From Chromera velia (Eukaryota; Sar; Chromeraceae): a stretch of DNA of 24,235 bases. A program made the position numbers and the translations under genes. Under the pieces are notes generated by a model. That model was given only the letters and a program-made list of their open reading frames with translations. It was not told where the DNA came from and ran no database searches. Where the stretch lies: positions 1 through 24,235 of the forward strand of contig JAHBMJ010001844.1 of assembly GCA_018398765.1 (NCBI GenBank), written 5' to 3'. Below, piece by piece: positions 9,544 through 19,814 of the stretch (position 1 is its first letter; every line of letters begins with the position of its first letter).

Positions 9544-9629
9544 TTTGGTCCCTTCGCGGTCCGCGGGCTAAGCTTGTTGAAGTTTGGTCCCTTCGGTCCG
9601 CGGGCTTTGGTCCCTTTGGTCCGCGGGCT
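9544..9629 (+). repeat. Three copies of a ~24 bp GC-rich repeat
   Basis: Units starting TTTGGTCCCTT and ending GGTCCGCGGGCT lie at 9544-9569, 9583-9606 and 9606-9629. The second and third abut. They lie 260-350 bases before the start codon of the large + strand gene and may be promoter-proximal, but no function is shown. Confidence 0.85.
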
Positions 9630-9709
9630 TCATTTGCATGGTCCCCATGCATGCAATTTTGATCGGTCCGCAAGCGGCTGCTACGCCGCCGGGGCCCTAT
9701 AACGAAGAC

Positions 9710-9744
9710 GCAGGGCTGCCTCGAGAATTCGCATGCAGCCCTGC
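9710..9744 (+). other. Perfect 10 bp inverted repeat (hairpin-capable)
   Basis: The arms are GCAGGGCTGC (9710-9719) and GCAGCCCTGC (9735-9744) with a 15-base spacer. It lies 150 bases upstream of the presumed start codon of the large gene, so it could fold in the 5' untranslated RNA or bind a dimeric protein. TGCATGC-type motifs lie nearby, around 9646-9653. Confidence 0.8.
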
Positions 9745-9891
9745 AGGCCCTCCGATGGCCCTCCGACATGCAGGGTCATGCACTCAGAGAAGGGTGGGGT
9801 GAAGCAACTGGCTTTCCACACATTTGCACACGATTTGTCTGTCAGCGAACTTATTTTCCTGGCTGGGAGATAGAGACTTGGACAAAAGGAG

Positions 9892-12800
9892 ATGAATCGA
9901 CCCCTCGGAAGTTGCGGACTTGTCAGGCTTGCCCGCTCACCCGAGGAGACGGTGGTGTACCGGAACCCGCAATGGATCCGGGTTCTCCGAGGCCTCCTTA
10001 GAGTGCGCAGGTTCTACGAGCATCTCTTCAAAGTACAAGCTGCAGTCTCCTCCCCCACACTTCTGAGAATCGATGTAGGCGCTAGACCAGAAAATGCATT
10101 GCGCATTCAGAGCCCCTCAGGGACCTTCAAAAAGATCCAGAGCAGCAGGTGGGCAGCTAGGAGACGGCAAAAATGTTTTCCGAGTTTCGCATGCTTTACG
10201 ATCGTCGTTTCCCCCTTCCTTGCAGCCACACACAGGTGCCGTCCCCTGAGTTGGTGGAGACGGGCCTCGCATGGCATCGGAAGGAAATCTCACGCGAGAA
10301 GAGGAGGGCGCGGCTTTTGGGGACACACGGTCAGTAAGTGCATGCATGTAGACGGTGAGGAGACGGCACGTGTCTGTCTGCTTGTGATGCGCCTGTCTCC
10401 TGTCTGTTCCCCCGTCTCCCCTTCTTTTCTGTTTTTTATGTCCATTCTTCACATCCATGTGCCATTCGCTCCCTCTTCCTGCAGATCCCTCTCAAAGAGA
10501 CGCTCTGGAGGCAGCCATCCCCGCCCACACAGGACTGCAAGACAGCCTTGAAGCAAAGGTCAGTCAGTTGAATCAAAAAAGAGAGGTTTCTTTTGTTAAG
10601 TTCTTGAGGCTAATTTTGCTTCACGCGAAATCATTTTGCAAGACAGGCTTGACGAGAAACCCTCTTGGTGGGGCGGTGACTCTGCCTCATGCTCGCACTT
10701 GGGTTTTCTACGCTTCTTCTTTTTCTCCATTCTTTTGCACTTTTCTTCAAGCACCACCCAGACTCCAGGCTATTTTGTGCTTGCAAATGAATGCAGGCCC
10801 TGGTGAGCAAGGTCGCCATCTGTAAACTTCCACTTCTTGCTCACAGGGTCAGTCAGTCAAACAGGATGTTTCAATGTCGTCGATCGATCGAATTGCTTTC
10901 CATGCCAATCGATGCGAAGAGTTCAACGCGCTCCCCTACGTCACTGCGTCGCGCCTGATTCACGTCAATACCCTTTACAGGGCTCCTTTGCAAACCTAGG
11001 AAAAAAACCGTTCTCTTCATTCGCACGCCTCCTTCTCGCGCCACTTCCCTTTTTCCCCTCCCGGGTATCTCGTATCTCGAAGGCAATGTCCATTGGATGC
11101 CTCCTCCAGCACCCCCCCTCGCCCACACACAAACACCTTCTCTTTTGTACGGCTTTCTTGTGCTTCCATGTGACGCAGCTGTGGAAAGAAGAGGCGAGTG
11201 CGGAGAGTGTCTGGGCTGCTTTGGCAGAACAAATTGAGGTTCGTTGCCTTTTTCACTTGTTTCTTCATCTCTCTGTCCGTTTTTCTCCTGCCTTGCTGCC
11301 TTCCTTCTTTCTTCCTTTGGTCAGAATAAATCCCTGCAACCCCTTGCTTCTCTCCCTTGCTTCAACTGTTTCTGGCCCTACATTTTGACTTTCGGTTCTC
11401 TTGCACGGTTCACATCCCGAGCATTTTCATGGACTTCTTCTGTGCATTCAGATGTTCGCACTTCGACTCAATCCGACGGAACTCGCACAAGTGCTGGTCG
11501 TTTTTGGACGGGTATGTGGGTCGTCAGCGGGGGAGGAGAATAGGGCTTCTTGGAATGCCATTACGGACCATTTTGATTTGTGTGTCATGATTACGGGATT
11601 GTCTGGAACGGGGAGGTGATTCTGGTTCCTTTTTTTTTTTGCTGCTGTGTAGAGCCGCATGAAAGACAGGGAGGGAGCTCGACGGCTTTCTCCTCTTTCT
11701 TTCATGAGGCCTCCCTCTTTCTTTTTCCCCCCTTCCGTCCGTCCATCTCCCGGGACTGCTTTCTTTCATTCTTGATGACGGCCAGGCCTTTTTGTCCGCA
11801 TGTGTCTTCCTTCGTGTATGAAGAGACATGGACTTGTCGCAGTATGTCTGCCTCCCATTACACCCCCGCACGTTTCTTTTTGTCGCTTTCTTCCCAATGG
11901 ATGCAGACTGAACGTCTAGGGGAGTCCAATGGGCTGCACGCCCGACTTCTCACTGCTCTTCGGCACCAGATAGAGAAGGGTCAGACATGGGGCGAAAGGA
12001 GTGATGAAAAATCTGTGTGAAGAAAGTCTCTCCAAGGGAAGTGAGGAAAGGAGGAGAAGGGACGAAGAGGTCATTCCTTCCTTCCTTTCCTTCCTTCCTT
12101 CCTTCCTTCCATTTTTCCTTCCTTCCTTCCGTGTTCTCCCAAGTGGGAAAGACATGCAGAGTGGAAAGATCTAAAGTGCAAACAACTCGCCTTGCAGGGA
12201 GTTTTGTTTTCGGTGTGCCATTTTGTGCTATAGCTGCTTTTCTATTCAGCTGACCCTACCTTTCTCCCCTTTTTGTGCAACTTTGGAGAAAAGCTTACCT
12301 CTCAGGTTGTTGCTTCTTCTTCTTCCTACTACGAGTATGGCCCGAATGATGCTGCATTGTCTTTTCCTTTTCCGACCTTGCAGGTAAGGTCTCTCTGTCC
12401 CTTCTCTGTTTGATCCACAGAGAGGTCAATGGATTGCCGCACAGGTGAGTAGCTGTCTTCCAAAAGTGCCTTTTCAGGTCAACAGGAAGGAAAAAAGACC
12501 CGACTCTTCGATTCGCTGTGCGGCTTTCTCTGTCCCTTTCAGGAAGGGACTGACTCTCTCTCGTGGGGTGAACTTGGGGTGCCCTTCTGTTCCTTCTCAC
12601 GAAGGGTAGTTCTGCTCTGCAGCTCACATGCGTCTGTGGTGTTTTTCCTCTGACTTCTTGTAGAGAGACATTGAGCAGCTTTCACTGTCTTTCCCTCCCA
12701 GTTTACATTCAGTAACTCTTTTTTTCTGTGTTCTCTTTGCCTGCCTCCATTTCTTGCTCCAGTCGGGAGATGCAGGCTCTCTTCGAAGCTTCTGCCTGCC

Positions 12801-13950
12801 GCCTCTGCTCCCTCCTGACTTCCCACATCGACATGCGGGAGAAGGCAGCTCGTGCCAGTTTGCGGTCTTTCCTCATGAGTGGAGGAGGGCAGACCGAAGA
12901 TGCGACAGAAATATGGGATGGTCTCGTGGCAGCTGATAGAGGAGGGAGGGAAGGCTGGCGGAGGGGGGCAGAAAAAGAAAGAGAAAGCCGTAGAACGGGG
13001 AGGAGAATGGCCGGCGCCTACTCCGAGCTGAGGTAGGTCGGTGAGCCTTTCCTGTCCTGTCAAGGTTTAGTTAACCTTCACTCAACCTAGCATACCTGTT
13101 CGTTTTAGCTGTCTGTCACTACATTCTCTTCTGTATCCTCTATGAAGTTTTTTTAATCTGTCCCTCTCCGGTCTCTTTTGCCTTTCCCAAAGAGCTTTCC
13201 TTCTGTTTTCCCTCCCTCTGGTGAAGCCTGGGATCCCTTTCTCAATCTGCCTCCTCGAAGTTCCCTTCTCTCCTCCTCATTTTCTCACTCACTCCAGTGT
13301 TTTCCGCCTCCTCTGAATGTTCTTGTCGGATTTTTTGCTTTTTTGTTTCTGCCCATCGTTGCGTGCTCCATGTCTGATTGGGCAGTCGGCGTCGAACGAT
13401 TGTTGGGTTGCGGGAAAAGTTTTTGCTTTTTGGTTTTGTCTGCCTTTCTTTCTAGGGCACCCACCCGCCTTGTTCCGTCTCTGCACTCCCTCTTGTTGCG
13501 TCTCCTTGCAGTCCGCCCGTCCTTACGGCTTTTCTCTCCGCCCTCTCCGGTCGAGGTCTGCACGAAGGGGTGTTCGCTTCCTTCTTGGAGGGCGTGCGCA
13601 GGGTGATGGCGTGTGATGAGGCAGGAGAAGTGGCACCTGAGAGGCTCCTCAGACGTGTGGCTGAGGAGAGAGGGATGGGCTCGGACTCAGTTGTGGAAAT
13701 TGAAGAAGTGGAGGCCTATCTGTTCGGAGGAGATGGATGCTCCCCTCAGTTTGGGCCGTTCCACTCGAAAACCCTGAGGCACTCTGCGTTCAGCACCTCC
13801 GAGCTGTTCTCTCTCCTGCGTTCTCTGTGTGGATTTGCTGCTGCAGAACTGAACAAGAGAGTGTCGCAAAAAGGGGTCCCGGAGAGACAGAGACAGGACA
13901 CGGAGTCTGTCGCTGGTGTGGAAATTTGGGGTCGGTCTGTCTGTTTGTTT

Positions 13951-13985
<35 letters not shown>

Positions 13986-14352
13986 GGTATGTTTTTGTTT
14001 TGTCTGTGATTCTATCCATTCATCCATTCATTCATTCATTCATTCAGTTAGTCAGTCAGTCAGTCAGACAGTCAATCAGTCAGTCAGTCAGTCAGTCAGT
14101 CAGTCAGTCAGCCAGTAAGCCAGTCGGTCAGCCAGCCAGTCAATCACTTAGTCAGTCAGCTAGCCAGTTAGTCAGTCAGTCAGTCAGTCAGTCACTCACT
14201 CACTCACTCACTCACTCACAGTCAGTCACTGACTCACTCACTCACTAACTCACTCACTCACAGTCAGTCAGTCAGTCAGTCAGTCAGTCAGTCACTCGCT
14301 CACTCACTCACTCACTCACTCACTCACTCAGTGACTCACTCACTCACTCAGT

Positions 14353-14385
<33 letters not shown>

Positions 14386-15099
14386 ATCCATTCAATTCAA
14401 TTCATTTTGAGTTCTGTGCTGGTGCCGACCAGAGACATGCAGAGTATGCGTGTATGTTGTTGGGTTCTCTTGTTCTGCTCTCCTTCCTGTCTCTGCAGAA
14501 TTTTTGGGGGAGGTGGCAGGAGAGTACATACCTGGGCGGCTTTCTGAGTGCACTGCTTTGCCCCGCTCTCTGCTGGACGTGCTGGTATCGAATCTGGATA
14601 GTTTCCACCGACAAGTGGCACCTCCGTTGAAGAGTTTGCTTGTAGAGTCTAGCTGCGCCACTGAGGCGTGCGGGGACGCAACGATGCGGGCAATTGAGAA
14701 AACACGAGAGCTGCAGAGACTGGTCAGTCCAGGGAAGAATGTAATGTGGCAACGGAAAAAGGGGCATAGATGGCATACAAATGCGGAGGCTCGAGGCTGA
14801 CCTCTCCGCACGTGTTTTTGATTCCATGGTTCTTTTCCTTCTGTGGAGTAATGCGTGGGAAAAAAGGAAGTCAAATGGATCCCTCCCAGCTCGTCGTGTC
14901 TTTTTGGCAACCTCTATGGGTGCGATGAGAGGAGAGCACCTTGTCTTGTCGTTTCTTCTTCTTCACTCCTTGAATTCTCTTCCTTTGTCTTTCTTCACAT
15001 CGGGGTCCAAAAGGTGGCCGTTTTATGCCTGACGATGCTTTCAGTTTCTTGGGGGAACATATCAGTGGTCGATTGATCGAACTGCAGCGGCATTATTTG

Positions 15100-15130
<31 letters not shown>

Positions 15131-16392
15131 CTCTTCTTTTCTCTTTTGCGATCGATCGACTGACTGCAGTTGGAGGAGATGAAAGCCTCGAGGAAGCGTC
15201 TGCAACTGGAGGCTGAGGCAGAATGGGGATCTGGAGAGAGGGGTGCAGAGAGTGCATTGACTATCCTTTCCGATCCTTCTTCAGGAAGAGCTGTTGTCTC
15301 TCTGGATGGATTGGCAACGAAGAGAAGTGAGAGAGGGGGGGAGGAGGGAGGGTCAGGGAACCGTCCCAGGTCTAGCACAGACTTCTGGCAGGAAGGGTGT
15401 GTCGACAGAAGGGCTCAGATGCCTCGAAAACAGATGAATGACCACTCTGTGAACAATGTGATATCGTTCTCCAGAGAGATTGTCAACAGATCCCGGAAGG
15501 AGGCCAAAGCTCGAAATCAACCCCCAATCCCCCCCCCAGATGCCCCAACATCTCCTAAGACCGTCTCTGCGCAGGCACTGTGGGACGTTCCCAGAAGTCG
15601 CCTCCCCACCCTTCTCTCCAGGCTCACTCCACTGGAGTTTGCAGCTGCGGTCCGTGCAGCAGCGGAAAAGGATGCCGGTATGGCCGGAAGAAGGGAAAGC
15701 AGTGCTTCGTTGGCGCATGCAAGAGAGTATGTCTCTCTTCTTGTCGCCTCTGCAGAGACTCGTCAGGAAAGCGGCAGGCTGGGGGTGCGTGTGCTCCCTG
15801 CAATATTCCGATCTCTTGGCGGCCTGTCAGAGAGAGGGCTGATGACCGATGGCGATGCATATCGGTTTTGTTCCTTCGCTGTACCTGCTGTGAGTGAGCG
15901 CGTGCTCTCTCTCACCTCCCGTCAATTCATCGACGTCTTGTGGGGTCTCTCTCGCATGTGGGAATCTGCACAGAGAGCAGCACAGCAAAAAAGATTGGAA
16001 GAGAAAAGAGGGGGGCAGAAACCAGAGAGAGAAGCAGGACGGGCCGATGGACAGAAAAGCCCTTCCAATTTATCGAAGTCAAGCGATCCCACTCTCTTTT
16101 CGGAATCCTCCATAAACCCCTCCTTTCCTTCTGCTTCCTCTTCTGCGTCGATGCCCTTACTTGACGGTCTGGCTCGGTATGCCGTCGCGATTCTTGGTCA
16201 GTCCAGTGGATGCACGTCCGCTCTTTTGTCTCTTCTTGTCCTTGAGAGAGATGCTTTGGGCATTTCCCTTTTCTGGACACCATGATCTCTCTCTCTTTTT
16301 CACACCCGTGCCTGCTCAGCTGGACAGCAGGTTGTCCTGTGCAGCACTTGAGGCAGGCAGAAGAGAACATTCAACCCCCTTCTAACGATTAG

Positions 16393-16429
<37 letters not shown>

Positions 16430-18897
16430 GTGCAGACAGGGGCGCAGTACCTAACGACGGCCTCGTCCTCATGTCCTCTGCCTTCTCCCGCCTGATCTCT
16501 CCGGAGACTCACGGGAGGTTCACATCAAGGGGTCTGAGGGCACACGTGGTTTCTGTGCATGATGGCGCAGACGGTGGGTGGATGGGTCTTGTCTCCGTGC
16601 TTCTGCGTGCTTTTCGAAAGGGGAAAATCAATCAGAAGACTTGAAAAAGGGTTATGGTTATTTGTCATAGTGACGTGTCGGAATGTGCTGAACCACTCTG
16701 CGGATACACAAACAAGAGAGGAGAAAAGGGTGTTATGGACAACGACTCTCTGAACCAGTGACCGACCGGACTCTCTTTTTTTGTTGACTTTTTGGTCTTC
16801 TTTCCTTTCCAGTTGCATGTCACCATTGGTGCGTGCATGCAGGCCGCCCACCCAGTGGCCGTGCGAGTTTGCGACTTCGGAGACAAATTCGAAACATGCA
16901 GATGACGGCGGTAAGTGACTGCCTGCCTGTTTTTCTGCTTGCCGGCATGAGTGAATACGAGATACTATTTTTTGACCGCTGCTTCTTCTCTCCATCCCGA
17001 CAAGGCTTCGCTCCACGTGGTCTCTCTGTCTGCCTCGAGTCGTGGAAAGTGCGGGAAAGGGGAGACTTTTCTGCATTCTGATTTTGTTTTTCCCCCTTTT
17101 GAGCTCTCATTCAGCGTTTTGATGGAATCCTCTTCACCAATTTCATCCCACATGCAGCATGTGACCTACCGTTTTGTTCCCTCTCTCTTTCCATCCGTCT
17201 TTGGGTGTCTGCAGACAGGGGGGTCCCCCCTCCCCCACTCCCCGGGGCTTTTTGTTCTGGACGCTCTTGACTCGATCATTGGAAGGAGACGGCACCTTCT
17301 CGAAATTCGACACATCGAGCCTTTGCGTCAGTCAGTCAGTCAGCCGGACAGTTGCACATAAGGATGAGATGTTTTTCTTGCTCTTTTCGTTTAGAGGATC
17401 ACTGATACGGATAGAGAAATACACAACGGCGCTATGGAGCCTTGTAATCTCGAGCTTTTGTAGCAGCCAACCAGGAGGGGCGACAGGCAGAATCTAATCT
17501 GCCGGTGTGATGAAGGAAGGAAATATTCGAAGCTTTTTGACTTGTGAAATTCCTTCGGCCCTGCTTTCAAGATCCCCTCTCCGCCGGCCTGTTCCTGCTT
17601 CTGTTTCTCTCTCTCCGTCTCTTTGTGTATCTAGACATGTATGTAGCCGTCTCTCTTTTTTGCACTGCTCGCAGTCTCGTCGTTTATCCGCATGGGGTTT
17701 CTTGACGCACGCGCGTTCGGAGAGTTGGTTCCTCGTCTGACCGATCTCCTCAGACAGAATGGCCCTGGAGGAGTCGTGGAGACGGCTGGGTCAGTGCGGC
17801 AGTCTCTCGAGGGAGGGAACGGAGACGCGACGCCGCATCCTCCTCTTCCAGATTTGATGAGAAGAACAATTTTTTGCCCCCCGTCAGCTCTGAGGTCTCT
17901 CAGTTTTGTGTACTCTAGGTGGGTCAACCACAGGCGGCAACAGCATGGATGTGGAGGTGCCGGGTTGGTCACCCTCCCCTCTCAGTTCCCTGTGGCGGTT
18001 GCGGCTCATCTAGCTGCATATCTGTTGGTGCCTGGTAGTGGGAGCGGAAGTGGGGCTGACGCACGCCCAGGGCTTCCAGCCGAGAGCGTGCAGGCAGTGG
18101 CCTCCCTCCTGAAGGTGAGTGCCGCATCTCCGGAGACCTTGGAGTTGAGGGGGATGGTCCTGCCTCTCCTGCAAAGCCACGCGAGGGCGTCTGGATCAAG
18201 TGTGAACCTGCAGGATAGTGAGAGGTCGAATGAGGGGGGGAGTGGAGACGGGATGCAGATTTATTTGGAAGGAGAGAGCCTGGAGTCCTTTGACGAAGAA
18301 ATGGACTCTCGTGGAAAAGTGTCTGGTGCTCTGTTGGTTGGAGAAAGCGGAGCTTCACAGAGAGTGAGGCAGAGACTGATGAGGGGAGGGCGAGTGAAAG
18401 TTCTGCCTTCGAGGAGTCTGGACAGAGCCGTTGAGAAAGCGAGGAAGATGGGGTTTCGTCATCATACTGTGTGCTCGCAGTTTCGGCCGAAGGGGGTAGC
18501 GTCATCTTTTGTTGTGGATTTGGAAATTTCCCCTCAGACGGAGGCGCGAGCTCTTGCGTTCCTGCGATCGTTCCATAACGAGAGCACACTGTTGCGCTCT
18601 ATGGGGGTTCAGATTGACGAACTGATCCGCCGGTCTCTGTCTCTCTCTCAGTCGGTTGCCCTTCAGCACGCACGACATTCAGCCGTCGCTCAAAGAAACG
18701 CTTTGCCCTTCTTTTGCACTGTGCAAACTTCTGAGGAGAGTCGCAAAATTCCCCGCTTTGCAGGAATTCAGAACGTTGAGGACGGGGCGAAAGAGGACAC
18801 AGTAGAGATCGAGGAAGTGCCGGAGGCAGATAGGATCGAGAAGGACGTAGAGAAAGCTCTACAAAAGCTTGAAACATCACGAATTCAATACATGTGA
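9892..18897 (+). CDS. Large multi-exon protein, possible organelle-targeted helical-repeat protein
   Basis: Splice phases join into ~1,380 residues. Supported exons: 9892-10148, 10226-10329, 10485-10558, 11179-11238, 11452-11511, 11907-11979, 12425-12444, 12776-13032, 13512-13930, 14499-14722, 15170-16196, 16436-16573, 16813-16910, 17215-17326 and 17675-18897 (stop TGA). An in-frame TAG lies just before ATG 9892. The N-terminus (MNRPLGSCGLVRLARS) is Arg-rich with no acids at first, as in mitochondrial presequences. Leu-rich helical segments recur (LNPTELAQVLVVFGR, LTPLEFAAAVRAAAEK, SRQFIDVLWGLSRMW), recalling FASTK/RAP-type and heptatricopeptide organellar RNA-binding proteins; this is resemblance only and no RAP domain is seen. 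Exon 15170-16196 carries a proline-rich linker. Uncertain: exon 17115-17160, a microexon at 10797, and the 13915 or 13930 donor. The gene converges on the formin gene. Confidence 0.78.
10797..10811 (+). other. Candidate microexon of the large gene
   Basis: An acceptor (AATGCAG, ending at 10796) is followed by GCCCTG and a GTGAGC donor (6-base exon), or by 15 bases ending AAG before GTCGCC. Either keeps phase between exons 10485-10558 and 11179-11238, so the sequence alone cannot say whether it is included. Confidence 0.3.
12073..12130 (+). repeat. (CTTC)n microsatellite
   Basis: Tetranucleotide run in the intron between exons 11907-11979 and 12425-12444. Confidence 0.95.
13953..13984. repeat. 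(GT)16 microsatellite
   Basis: Pure GT run starting about 22 bases after the donor at 13931 in the large gene. Confidence 0.95.
14014..14384. repeat. Long tetranucleotide array (ATTC, GTCA, CTCA, GGCA units)
   Basis: About 370 bases of tetranucleotide repeats that change unit in blocks: ATTC (to ~14046), GTCA/CAGT with point variants, CTCA blocks alternating with GTCA, then GGCA at 14353-14384. It fills much of the intron between exons 13512-13930 and 14499-14722. The open frames through it are repeat artefacts. Confidence 0.97.
15100..15131 (+). repeat. (CTTT)n microsatellite
   Basis: Tetranucleotide pyrimidine run in the intron just upstream of the acceptor at 15169. It may lengthen the polypyrimidine tract. 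Confidence 0.95.
16394..16425 (+). repeat. (TC)16 microsatellite next to a splice acceptor
   Basis: A dinucleotide pyrimidine run ends ten bases before the TGCAG acceptor at 16435. It effectively forms the polypyrimidine tract of that intron. Confidence 0.95.
17115..17160 (+). other. Candidate alternative exon of the large gene
   Basis: This stretch reads RFDGILFTNFIPHAA after a CATTCAG acceptor, with a GTGACC donor at 17161. It fits phase only if the next exon starts at 17219 instead of 17215. The protein-like sequence favours real use, but the weak donor does not. Confidence 0.4.
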
Positions 18898-19814
18898 AAG
18901 CGTTCAAATTTCTGACTTATTATAACTTAAATTTTAACTTATAATTGTCAAACCGTCAATTGTATGGAAGCACTGTAGTATATAGTACATAGTATCATAT
19001 AGACCTGGAATGAATCAAACCGAAACGACTTCTACACAATAGTATACTAATATTTTCACTGAGCGGCGCATTTAAGAGTTATAAATTCACCAGGCAACTA
19101 ATTCAGGGATTTTTTTTATTTGAATGACATTAAGTGAAATATATTAAAAAGATAAATTAAAGTTTATATATACTGTCTGTTCTCAACTAGGTTCTCAAGA
19201 CAAAACTGCTTCACACATTGCCGTTAAACCAGCTACCAAGCCATAACGCGTAAAGCCTAGAAAATTAGTAGAAATCGGCTTATGGCGATGGTATATGAAG
19301 TTTTATGTTATAACTTCTAGGTCCGACTTTGTTTGACCGTGTGACTCCCATCTGGCCGTAGGCCCGGCCGTCTGATTTAACTTTTTTAATATCTAGCTTT
19401 TTATTTTATAATTCAACACAGTATATGAACATACCAAACTTGATCGAAAACAAATGCTTAAAAAAATGAACTATACGTTTATACTAAAGTTGAACTAGTA
19501 TAAAGTGTAAATTCAAGTTTCATTATAATTTCACATCTAACTTAAATATTATTACTAAAGTTTCCATTCGATTTCTGTTTTTCATTTGGTCGATCTCCTG
19601 AAATAAAATAATATTTTTGAATATTATTTTGAAGTGAGTCTTTAAGATGCGACATGGAGCATTTTGAATCTTTTATTGTCTATACGAATTTTTGTTGAAG
19701 TCGAAGCAGTTTTTACACAGTTTGCGGTTGACCTGCTTTTACAAGCCTGCAATCTCACATGTACCGAAGTGCTAGTGCATTTTTTTAACCTAATCGAGCA
19801 TAGATGATACAGAA
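18898..19814. other. AT-rich gene-less island between convergent genes
   Basis: The composition drops sharply to AT-rich immediately after the stop codon at 18897 and recovers at the 3' end of the formin gene. There are no open frames of note. It must hold both 3' ends, and probably transposon remains: AGGTCCGACTTTG at 19318-19330 repeats a motif of the 8672-9420 island. No clear terminal inverted repeats were found by eye. Confidence 0.6.

Noticed and set aside
13916..14248. Open frames of Ser-Gln-Ser-Val repeats
   Set aside because: Product of the tetranucleotide array in an intron; multiple frames are open because a 4-base unit has no stop in any frame.
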